Below are positions 1-5,904 of a stretch of 7,913 bases of DNA, piece after piece. The notes beneath the pieces were generated by a model. It did no database searches. It was not told where the DNA came from and worked only from the letters and a program-made list of their open reading frames with translations. The translations under genes and the position numbers were made by a program. Source of the stretch: Acidobacteriaceae bacterium (GTDB taxonomy: Bacteria; Acidobacteriota; Terriglobia; Terriglobales; Acidobacteriaceae); assembly GCA_025462785.1 (NCBI GenBank), contig JAOAPG010000443.1:1-7913 (forward strand), in the 5' to 3' direction. How positions within the stretch are numbered: the stretch's first letter is position 1; each line of letters opens with the position of its first letter.

Positions 1-754
1 CCTTGAGAAGCGGCGCGCAGCCGATCAGTCCCGAGAGCAAAGGATTTTTGTTGTTGCAGCGCAACTCAGTATTCTCGAGGGTTTGGATATAGCCTCCCGC
101 ACTTTTCACTAGCGCCGCTCCTGCCGCTACATCCCATTCGTTTTTTGGAGTTAGCGTGAAAGTAATATCGGCCAGCCCTGCGGATACTAGCGCCAGCTTG
201 TAGGCGACCGATCCCATAGGCTTGATGTTCAACTGTTTGCCTTTGAAAGCTTCCCACTCGCCCCGCTTGACTTCGCTGCGACTAGCCAGCACCAAGGCGC
301 CGTCCAGAGTTGTTCTTTGAGTCGGTCTCGCAGGTTTGCCGTTGTAGGTCACACCGGTTTCAAGCGAGCCGATGAATGTTTCCTGCGTAGCTGGATTGCA
401 GATGCCACCGGCGACAGGAACTCCATCTTCAACCATCGCTATGGACACACAGAACTCAGGGATTCCAGCCACAAATTCGCGCGTTCCGTCAAGCGGGTCG
501 ACTACCCACACCCGGCTTTTCTCGAGGCGGGTGAAGTCATCGACAGTTTCCTCTGACAGCCAGCCTTCGTCATCCCGCAAGAGATTCTGGCGAAGCAGCA
601 GGTCCACCGCACGGTCGGCTTCTGTAACAGGATCGTGGCCCGCCTTGTATTCTGCTTCGATTGCGCCTGCAGTGAATCCCTTGAGAACGTTTTGTGCGGA
701 GTCGAGTGCCGCCTTAATTCTCTGCAGAGTTTCCGAATTTGAGTATTTCGTCAT
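1..754 (-). CDS. cysQ: CysQ-type 3'(2'),5'-bisphosphate nucleotidase (PAP phosphatase), 3' end beyond the window
   Basis: Predicted cytoplasmic Mg-dependent phosphatase that removes the 3'-phosphate from PAP (and possibly PAPS), giving AMP. PAP is the inhibitory by-product of sulfotransferases and PAPS reductases. The visible 251 codons carry the whole inositol-monophosphatase-superfamily metal site: DPVTEAD at residues 41-47, SEE at 67-69, DPLDGTREFV at 86-95 and EWDVAAG at 206-212. The LDGTREF form (rather than LDGTxNF) is typical of the CysQ/PAP-phosphatase branch and not of inositol monophosphatases. Family members are usually about 260-280 residues, so only a short C-terminal tail is missing. 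The ATG follows directly on the TAA of the transporter gene, which implies coupled translation as the third gene of the block. Third place behind a PAPS synthase supports the PAP role. Specificity for PAP over inositol phosphates is inferred from motif and context. Confidence 0.9.
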   Translation of the reverse strand, partial: MTKYSNSETLQRIKAALDSAQNVLKGFTAGAIEAEYKAGHDPVTEADRAVDLLLRQNLLRDDEGWLSEETVDDFTRLEKSRVWVVDPLDGTREFVAGIPEFCVSIAMVEDGVPVAGGICNPATQETFIGSLETGVTYNGKPARPTQRTTLDGALVLASRSEVKRGEWEAFKGKQLNIKPMGSVAYKLALVSAGLADITFTLTPKNEWDVAAGAALVKSAGGYIQTLENTELRCNNKNPLLSGLIGCAPLLK

Positions 755-1561
755 TTAGAAGTGTTGCCTAAGAAGTTGCCCAACAAATGGCGCGGACCAA
801 AGCATTCTTGCACCTGTACCCAGAAGCACCGTGCATAAAATTCTTCGCAGCCATAGAACCGGTACTCGGGTGCTGAGATAGGATCCAGCAATTCCGCCCG
901 GAATCGAGCCGACCACGAGCCAGCCGACCAAGCTGGGATTCACGTTCCCTAAACGGTAGTGCAGCAGGCTTGTAACGCCGGTCAGGATCACTGCATGTAC
1001 GATGTCGGTTCCCACCATGATCTGAGGCTTGTAGCTGTAGAAAAGCAGCAGAAGCATCATTATGATGCTGCCCGAACCCACAGAGGTCATGCCGACCAAG
1101 AATCCCGCGAACAATCCAATAATCACCATGCCTACAAACGATTTGGCGGTTGGTGGCTGTCCTACCTGGTGGTCTTCGATTCTTCTTTGGAACAACAACA
1201 GCGTTGGAATACAGATGAGTAGAATCCCAACGGCAACCTTGATAAAGTCATTGACTCCGGCCCCGTAGACCGTCCGCAGGTGGGCCAGCAAACTAACTCC
1301 AAGGATAGATCCGGGCGCGCTTCCTACCGCGAGCGCGATTACCACTTTGCGGCGCACCGTGCCTTTTCTGAGGTGAACTACACTTGAGCCAATTTTTGTT
1401 ATGAAATTGAATACGGCGTCCGAGCCCACCGCCATAATGGCAGGCACGTGAAGTACAAAGATAAGGAGCGGCAGCAACAAAACGCCGCCCCCCAGCCCGG
1501 TTAATCCGATCAGCGTACCGACCACAAAGCCGATCAGTATTTTTAAGCTGATTAACTCCAT
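755..1561 (-). CDS. TauE/SafE (TSUP/DUF81) family membrane transporter, probable sulfur-oxyanion permease
   Basis: A 268-residue integral membrane protein with about eight hydrophobic segments (roughly residues 4-37, 43-63, 72-92, 104-124, 141-170, 183-203, 208-228 and 236-254). It has the internal two-fold repeat of the TSUP family: GLTGLGGGVLLLP near residue 19 in the first half is matched by GMTSVGSGSIIM near 157 in the second. Characterised relatives move sulfite, sulfoacetate, taurine-derived anions or sulfate across the inner membrane. It lies 26 nt behind the PAPS-synthase gene and abuts the CysQ gene, so sulfate uptake to feed PAPS synthesis is the likeliest role. Sulfite export cannot be excluded, because direction and substrate are not readable from sequence. 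The ATG at 1561 has only a weak ribosome binding site (AAGAGA just upstream), but it gives the normal family N-terminus, and no signal peptide beyond the first membrane segment is needed. Confidence 0.9.
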   Translation of the reverse strand: MELISLKILIGFVVGTLIGLTGLGGGVLLLPLLIFVLHVPAIMAVGSDAVFNFITKIGSSVVHLRKGTVRRKVVIALAVGSAPGSILGVSLLAHLRTVYGAGVNDFIKVAVGILLICIPTLLLFQRRIEDHQVGQPPTAKSFVGMVIIGLFAGFLVGMTSVGSGSIIMMLLLLFYSYKPQIMVGTDIVHAVILTGVTSLLHYRLGNVNPSLVGWLVVGSIPGGIAGSYLSTRVPVLWLRRILCTVLLGTGARMLWSAPFVGQLLRQHF

Positions 1562-1587
1562 CGTCTCTTACTTGGCCCCGGCTAACT

Positions 1588-3339
1588 TTACGCTGTCGCT
1601 TCAGATCCGTTCACGCCAATAAAGCCCTGCCGTTCCAAATGCAGAATGATTTTTTGCGCGGCTTCCTCGGCGCTGAACTCGCCTGTGTCGATCACCACAT
1701 CAGCGTCGGTCGGAACTTCGTAAGGGTCCGAAATGCCGGTGAACTCCTTGAGAATTCCAGCCCGTGCCTTTGCATAAAGACCTTTGCGATCGCGTTTCTC
1801 GCAAGTCTCGACTGACGTCGCAATGTGTACCAGGATGAACCCGCCATGTGGCTCAATCGTCTGACGCACATGTTTGCGTGTGGCGTCATAGGGAGCAATC
1901 GGTGCGCAGATCGCAATGCCGCCGTTCTTCGTAATCTCCGACGCAACATAACCGATTCGACGAATGTTGATGTCGCGATGCTCTTTGGAAAATCCTAACT
2001 CGGACGATAGGTTTTTGCGGACCAAATCTCCATCCAGCAACGTTACAGGCCTTCCGCCAACTTCCAGGAATTTCGTAATCAAGACATTCGAAATAGTGGA
2101 TTTCCCAGAACCGGAGAGGCCAGTGAAGAAAATCGTCAGACCTTGTTTGTGCCGTGGAGGGAAACTGCGACGCAATTCCTGCACGACTTCCGGATAAGTG
2201 AACCAGCTGGGGATATCTCGTCCTTCATTCAGACGATCGCGCAAATCCGTGCCGGAAAGGTTCAGAACGCGTGCGCCCTGCGGAACTTCGTTGTCGGGCA
2301 CGTACCGATCTTCATCCTCTAGATAGACCATCATGCTGAAGGGAACCATAGTGACACCAATATCGGCTTCGTGCTTTTTGAACACTTCCTGCGCTTCGTA
2401 AGGTCCGTAGAACGGCTTGCCGTCGGAATCTTTTCCCGGGCCAGCGTGATCGCGTCCTACGATGAAGTGGGTCACACCGTAATTCTTGCGGATAAGGGCG
2501 TGCCAGATCGCCTCGCGTGGTCCGCCCATACGCATCGCGAGCGGAAGCAAGCCGAGCTTTGCGGTTCCTGCTGGATACTTCGAAAGCAGCAGTTGATAGC
2601 AGCGGACCCGGGTGAAATAGTCCACGTCGCCAGGTTTTGTCATTCCTACTGATGGCTGGATGAGTAGGTTTGCTTCAACCATCTTTGCAGCGCGGAACGT
2701 CAATTCAACGTGAGCGCGATGCATAGGATTACGCGTCTGGAATGCAACTACACGCCGCCATCCAAGACGAGCAAATTCTGCACGCTGTTCCGCCGGAGTA
2801 AGCCGTAAATCTTTGAAGTCATAGTGCGAGGGTAATTGCGTGCCTTCAATGCGCCCGCCCACGTACCAAGGATTCGATTTGCTCAACAGATAATCGACGC
2901 CAGGGTGTACTTTGCTCGTGGTTCCGAATACTGACTTGGCCTCCGCTTCGCAATCTGGCTGCCAGACTTCTTCCACGTGAAGGACTCCTAGCATGACTCC
3001 TTCTGGATCGCGCAGGGCGATCTTGCTGCTGCCCGGCTTCAACGTCTTGGCAAAATCCTCAGTAATATCCAGTGTGATCGGCATCGGCCATAGGACGCCA
3101 CTGGTCAATCGCATGTTTTGACAGACGCCTTCATAATCGCCGCGTGTCATAAAGCCACGAAGCGGCGAAAATCCACCACTCATCAACAGTTCCAGGTCGC
3201 AAAGCTGACGCGCGGTGAGGTCCCACGAAGGCCATTCTCGAGACTGGTTTTTAAGCTCGGTAATGCGTTCAGGTTGGGCAATCAGGTTAATGAGTTCGCC
3301 GCCATGCGGCGCGATCAGATGGCTTGCTGAGTTTGTCAA
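1588..3339 (-). CDS. sat/cysC: Bifunctional sulfate adenylyltransferase / adenylylsulfate kinase (PAPS synthase)
   Basis: Makes PAPS in two cytoplasmic steps: sulfate + ATP gives APS + PPi, then APS + ATP gives PAPS + ADP. The 583-residue protein has ATP sulfurylase first (about residues 1-392), with QTRNPMHRAH at 201-210 and GRDHAG at 295-300. APS kinase follows (about 399-575), with P-loop GLSGSGKST at 407-415, LDGD around 435-438 and IAPYDATRK at 481-489. The intact P-loop and kinase motifs argue for an active kinase, unlike the degenerate regulatory kinase domain of fungal ATP sulfurylases, which share this domain order. The start is TTG at 3339, preceded 8 nt upstream by a perfect AGGAGGT. 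The protein then begins close to the usual LIAPHGG motif. The frame stays open to an ATG at 3462, but that 41-residue extension is basic, lacks family character and would run across the strong ribosome binding site. First gene of the transporter/CysQ block. Confidence 0.95.
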   Translation of the reverse strand: MTNSASHLIAPHGGELINLIAQPERITELKNQSREWPSWDLTARQLCDLELLMSGGFSPLRGFMTRGDYEGVCQNMRLTSGVLWPMPITLDITEDFAKTLKPGSSKIALRDPEGVMLGVLHVEEVWQPDCEAEAKSVFGTTSKVHPGVDYLLSKSNPWYVGGRIEGTQLPSHYDFKDLRLTPAEQRAEFARLGWRRVVAFQTRNPMHRAHVELTFRAAKMVEANLLIQPSVGMTKPGDVDYFTRVRCYQLLLSKYPAGTAKLGLLPLAMRMGGPREAIWHALIRKNYGVTHFIVGRDHAGPGKDSDGKPFYGPYEAQEVFKKHEADIGVTMVPFSMMVYLEDEDRYVPDNEVPQGARVLNLSGTDLRDRLNEGRDIPSWFTYPEVVQELRRSFPPRHKQGLTIFFTGLSGSGKSTISNVLITKFLEVGGRPVTLLDGDLVRKNLSSELGFSKEHRDINIRRIGYVASEITKNGGIAICAPIAPYDATRKHVRQTIEPHGGFILVHIATSVETCEKRDRKGLYAKARAGILKEFTGISDPYEVPTDADVVIDTGEFSAEEAAQKIILHLERQGFIGVNGSEATA

Positions 3340-3347
3340 AACGTTCG

Positions 3348-3354
3348 ACCTCCT
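3348..3354 (-). promoter_or_regulatory. Ribosome binding site that fixes the TTG start of the PAPS synthase
   Basis: On the minus strand the bases read AGGAGGT, a full match to the anti-Shine-Dalgarno sequence, followed by an 8-nt spacer and then TTG at 3339. This spacing is optimal. It decides for a TTG start over the in-frame ATG 123 bases further upstream. Confidence 0.85.
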
Positions 3355-3485
3355 GGGTCCCTTTGTGGATTTAATGAAAACTCGTGCCAGAGTTTTTCGG
3401 AGCTTGATTCCAAAATTCCAATTTGCGGAAGCTGAGGAACTACACTCGCGGCGTTCCTTCAACTTACTACGTTGACAAAATAACT

Positions 3486-3501
3486 ACCAGCCCGTGCTGG
3501 T
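3486..3501. repeat. Perfect 6-bp hairpin in the leader of the PAPS-synthase gene
   Basis: ACCAGC, a 4-base loop CCGT, then GCTGGT form a perfect stem. On the minus strand it lies inside the predicted leader about 150 nt before the TTG start. The following bases (AGTTATTTTG) contain no uninterrupted U-run, so it is not a standard intrinsic terminator. It could be an RNA stem in the leader, a dyad operator, or chance. Confidence 0.4.
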
Positions 3502-3516
3502 TAACCCCGTGTGAAT

Positions 3517-3532
3517 TGCAATTGTGCTGCCT
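3517..3532 (-). promoter_or_regulatory. Weak sigma-54-like -24/-12 element upstream of the PAPS-synthase block
   Basis: Minus strand reads AGGCAG-CACAA-TTGCA. The invariant GG and GC are separated by the required 10 bases and the -12 half (TTGCA) is perfect. The -24 half matches consensus TGGCAC at only four of six positions. It would place the start of transcription near 3506 and a leader of about 167 nt before the TTG. It overlaps the AATTGCAATT palindrome, which may explain the match by chance. Confidence 0.35.
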
Positions 3533-3770
3533 TCTCCGATCTTGCTTTGACGTGTAAGCTATTGAAAGTTAAGTGCAATTTACAAAAAGATACAATCGCC
3601 CGATTGAGATTACTGCCTATGTGCAAGGATTTGCAACGTTGGTGGCGCCTAAATGTGCCTTCCTTGAGGCATTTACTACCACGACAACATAAGAATGAAC
3701 CTCTTTCACAAGTGTGCACATGGGAGAATCAATGGGCCCGCACGGCTGAGTGCATGAAGAATCAGGTGAT

Positions 3771-3799
3771 TTGACGATCGTTCGGCCAGTGGTTACCTT
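3771..3799 (+). promoter_or_regulatory. Possible sigma-70 promoter of the ATP-grasp/PHP operon
   Basis: TTGACG at 3771-3776 (five of six bases of the -35 consensus) is followed after 17 bases by TACCTT at 3794-3799, which keeps the first, second and last bases of the -10 consensus. Predicted start near 3806 gives a leader of about 75 nt. A weak -10 suggests low basal activity or a need for an activator. Confidence 0.35.
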
Positions 3800-3821
3800 T
3801 CGTTAGGAAGTGACGGCCGAA
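3781..3821. repeat. 7-bp inverted repeat around the putative ATP-grasp operon promoter
   Basis: TTCGGCC at 3781-3787 is repeated as GGCCGAA at 3815-3821, with 27 bases between. The left arm lies in the spacer of the possible promoter and the right arm just after the predicted transcription start. It could be a split operator or the closing stem of a structured leader. Short length makes chance a real alternative. Confidence 0.35.
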
Positions 3822-3879
3822 TCATCATGGTTTTGCGTGAAGCTTAATGTCTGAGGTTGCATGAGGGGACGAATACCGA

Positions 3880-5091
3880 TTGGCTAAGCTACTGGTACTC
3901 GATGGCCACAGTGCGGCTGCTCTGGCATTTGTCCGCTCTCTGGGGCGAGCTGGCCATTGGGTTTCAGTTGGGTCCAACCGCGGGATTTTCTCGGCGGCTG
4001 CTTTGTCCCGGTATTGCCAGCTCAGTTTCGAATACCCGGTTTCGACCGACAATGCCTCGGAATTTTCGAACGCTGTTCTCGATTTTGTGCGCAAGCACAA
4101 GATCGAGCTTATCCTGCCGATGACCGACTGGACAACTCTCCCAATGTCGCATTGCCGGGAGAAGTTTACGGGGATTTCAAAGGTTGCCCTGCCGTCGCAC
4201 GAAACTCTTGAACTGGCCTCAGACAAGTACGCGACGATAGAACTCGCTCAAAGCCTGAATATTCCGGTCCCCCGCAGTTGGTTGATTAGCTCAATGCAGG
4301 ATTTGAAGTGTCTAGGAGACCTGAGCTTTCCCATTGTTGTGAAAGACCGTTCTTCCGCTCGATGGGTGGGAGATAAAGCGGTGTTCGGTTCCGTGTCTTA
4401 CGCATACTCGCGGGAGGATCTTCATCAGAAAGTCGAACAGCGGCTTAGCGCGGCGGGTGACGTGATCGTGCAGTCCTTCGCTCCGGGCATAGGCGTAGGA
4501 TTTTCGTGTTTGGTGTTAGACGGGAAAATTCTTATTCCATTTCAGTGGGAGCGGATTCGCGAGACCGACCCACGTGGGTCGGGCAGCAGTGCGAGAAAAT
4601 CTGTGGCCCTTGATCCGCGAATTGTCGATTTCAGTAGCGAGCTGATTATTGCGTCGGGATATCAGGGCATCGTCATGGTGGAATACAAGAAAGTTCTCGA
4701 TACTGGCGAGCCGATTCTTATGGAGATCAATGGGAGGCCTTGGGGGTCAATCGCCCTGCCAATCGCCAGCGGAATCGATTACCCGTGCCATCTTGTTGAT
4801 TGGTGTCTCGAGGGGAAAGCTCCCCCCCAAGAAATCGCATACAAGAACATCGTCTGCCGGCGCATGGTTGGAGAACTCGCCCATTTTGACAATGTGCGAA
4901 GAGGTAAGCCAATAGGGTGGCCCCTGCCGTATCCGAATTTATGGACGACCGTCGCCAAAGTTGCGATGCCGTGGTATCCGGGAGTACGTTTTGACGATGT
5001 TTGGCTGTCCGATCCGCGTCCCGGCTTTGCCGGCATTTCAAATTGGTTTTCGGGTAAGTTCAACAAGAGGCAGGGCGTGAGCCGATCCTAA
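3880..5091 (+). CDS. ATP-grasp domain protein, predicted ATP-dependent carboxylate-amine ligase
   Basis: A 403-residue cytoplasmic protein without signal peptide or membrane segments. ATP-grasp enzymes activate a carboxylate as acyl phosphate and join it to an amine or other nucleophile. Visible elements in order: N-terminal pre-ATP-grasp fold starting MAKLLVLDGH (residues 1-110), DK at 115-116, nucleotide-binding lysine in FPIVVK at 150-155, loop VQSFAPGIGVGFS near 197-209, VEYK at 267-270, and the metal-binding EINGR at 282-286 followed by PWGS. This resembles the uncharacterised COG3919-type group (impression, not searched). The substrate is unknown. The start is TTG at 3880, since an in-frame TGA at 3862-3864 leaves no other start giving this N-terminus; GAGGGG at 3863-3868 is the ribosome binding site with an 11-nt gap. 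Its TAA overlaps the ATG of the PHP gene by one base, so the two products probably act together. Confidence 0.85.
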   Translation: MAKLLVLDGHSAAALAFVRSLGRAGHWVSVGSNRGIFSAAALSRYCQLSFEYPVSTDNASEFSNAVLDFVRKHKIELILPMTDWTTLPMSHCREKFTGISKVALPSHETLELASDKYATIELAQSLNIPVPRSWLISSMQDLKCLGDLSFPIVVKDRSSARWVGDKAVFGSVSYAYSREDLHQKVEQRLSAAGDVIVQSFAPGIGVGFSCLVLDGKILIPFQWERIRETDPRGSGSSARKSVALDPRIVDFSSELIIASGYQGIVMVEYKKVLDTGEPILMEINGRPWGSIALPIASGIDYPCHLVDWCLEGKAPPQEIAYKNIVCRRMVGELAHFDNVRRGKPIGWPLPYPNLWTTVAKVAMPWYPGVRFDDVWLSDPRPGFAGISNWFSGKFNKRQGVSRS

Positions 5092-5888
5092 TGCAAATCG
5101 CGAAGGGAATCGTTCACACTCACACCACGTTTTCGTACGACGGAAAGCTCAGTGTCGCTGAATTTTGTGAGTTACTGAAGAACGAAGGGTTCCATTTTGT
5201 CGGCCTGACCGAACACACATTGGGCCTTGGTCCGGAGAAGTATGCCGAACTTGTTCGGGAGTGTCGCGAACACAGCGATTCGAAATTCATCGCAATTCCA
5301 GGTCTCGAATTTCGCTGCGGAGACGGAAATGAGATCGCTGGAATTGGCGTGCAGCATTGGCTGGAAGACAAGCCTGCCGAAGAGATGATTCCAGCAATCC
5401 GGGAAGCGGGAGGGTTTTCGATTTGGGTGCATCCTTTTAAGAGACCCCGCTGGAGCGGTCCATTCCTCGATTGCGATGCGATTGAAATATTAAATGGCAA
5501 ACTGGACGGAGTGCTCGCTCCCAATCTCGGTTTGTTGCAAGCCTACAAACGCGAGCGGGCTCGGGGCAAAATTTTCGGCGCAATCTTTGGGTTGGACTTT
5601 CACAACCTGCGCCAGCTCCGCAGCGTGTGGGTCGAGTGCCAGGTAGAGGAATTGACAACAGAAGAGATCCTGAAAGCTCTGCGTGAAGGAAGATATGTGA
5701 GCCGCATTGCTTATGGTGCGATGACCTGCGAAGGCAAGATCAAGACGTTCGATTATTTGAAGATGATCAGTCTGCGGACCGCATTTTTAACATGGCGAAC
5801 TGTCTTGCAATCGGTGCCGGGTTCGGCAAAAAGTATTCTCGTCGCGACGAGCCGGCCGTTGGTGAGAATGCTTAAGCGCCGAGGCTGA
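5091..5888 (+). CDS. PHP-domain metal-dependent phosphoesterase
   Basis: A 265-residue protein whose first 210 residues form a PHP domain, a distorted TIM barrel with a multi-metal site that hydrolyses phosphate esters. The ligand set looks complete: HTH at residues 9-11, D17 in SYDG, TEH at 40-42 (Glu replacing the commoner Asp), E73 in PGLEF, H114 in WVHPF and DFH at 169-171. The last 50 residues are basic and amphipathic, with no clear transmembrane span. Relatives include histidinol phosphatase, polymerase-associated PHP domains and YciV-like enzymes, some of which cleave 3',5'-bisphosphonucleotides. The start ATG overlaps the ATP-grasp stop (TAATG), indicating coupled translation. The substrate could be a phosphorylated intermediate or product of the ATP-grasp enzyme, or PAP given the neighbourhood; sequence does not decide. 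Only 16 nt separate its stop from the convergent sulfotransferase stop, with no evident intrinsic terminator. Confidence 0.87.
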   Translation: MQIAKGIVHTHTTFSYDGKLSVAEFCELLKNEGFHFVGLTEHTLGLGPEKYAELVRECREHSDSKFIAIPGLEFRCGDGNEIAGIGVQHWLEDKPAEEMIPAIREAGGFSIWVHPFKRPRWSGPFLDCDAIEILNGKLDGVLAPNLGLLQAYKRERARGKIFGAIFGLDFHNLRQLRSVWVECQVEELTTEEILKALREGRYVSRIAYGAMTCEGKIKTFDYLKMISLRTAFLTWRTVLQSVPGSAKSILVATSRPLVRMLKRRG

Positions 5889-5904
5889 GCCGACGAATTC
5901 GCCT

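Larger units (their letters stand above)
3340..3879. other. 540-base divergent intergenic region without a convincing gene
   Basis: The spacer separates the minus-strand PAPS-synthase block from the plus-strand ATP-grasp block and should carry both promoters. Open frames inside it (for example 3511-3774 plus and 3501-3719 minus) have Cys- and basic-rich, non-globular-looking translations and no good ribosome binding site, so I do not call them genes. It holds a 6-bp hairpin at 3486-3501, a weak sigma-54-like element at 3517-3532 (minus), short palindromes (AATTGCAATT at 3514-3523, TGTGCACA at 3713-3720), a possible sigma-70 promoter at 3771-3799 (plus) and a 7-bp inverted repeat at 3781-3821. 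I see no known riboswitch. Confidence 0.7.

Noticed and set aside
317..758. Plus-strand open frames over the CysQ region
   Set aside because: The minus-strand frame carries the full metal-binding motif set of CysQ, so the plus-strand frames are antisense shadows.
3340..3462. N-terminal extension of the PAPS synthase to an ATG at 3462
   Set aside because: The extra 41 residues are basic and unlike the family, and a perfect AGGAGGT sits 8 nt before the internal TTG that gives the expected N-terminus.
3643..3658. Plus-strand TGGCGC...TGTGC as a sigma-54 promoter for the ATP-grasp operon
   Set aside because: The GG-to-GC spacing is 11 rather than 10 bases, which sigma-54 does not tolerate well, and the -12 half is poor.
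3501..3774. Open frames of 72-87 codons on both strands in the divergent spacer
   Set aside because: Cys- and Arg-rich translations without recognisable fold, overlapping each other on opposite strands and lacking a good ribosome binding site; they overlap the promoter region.
5889..5904. Bidirectional terminator between the convergent PHP and sulfotransferase genes
   Set aside because: Only a 3-bp GGC/GCC stem is present near 5882-5890 and no T-run follows on either strand.
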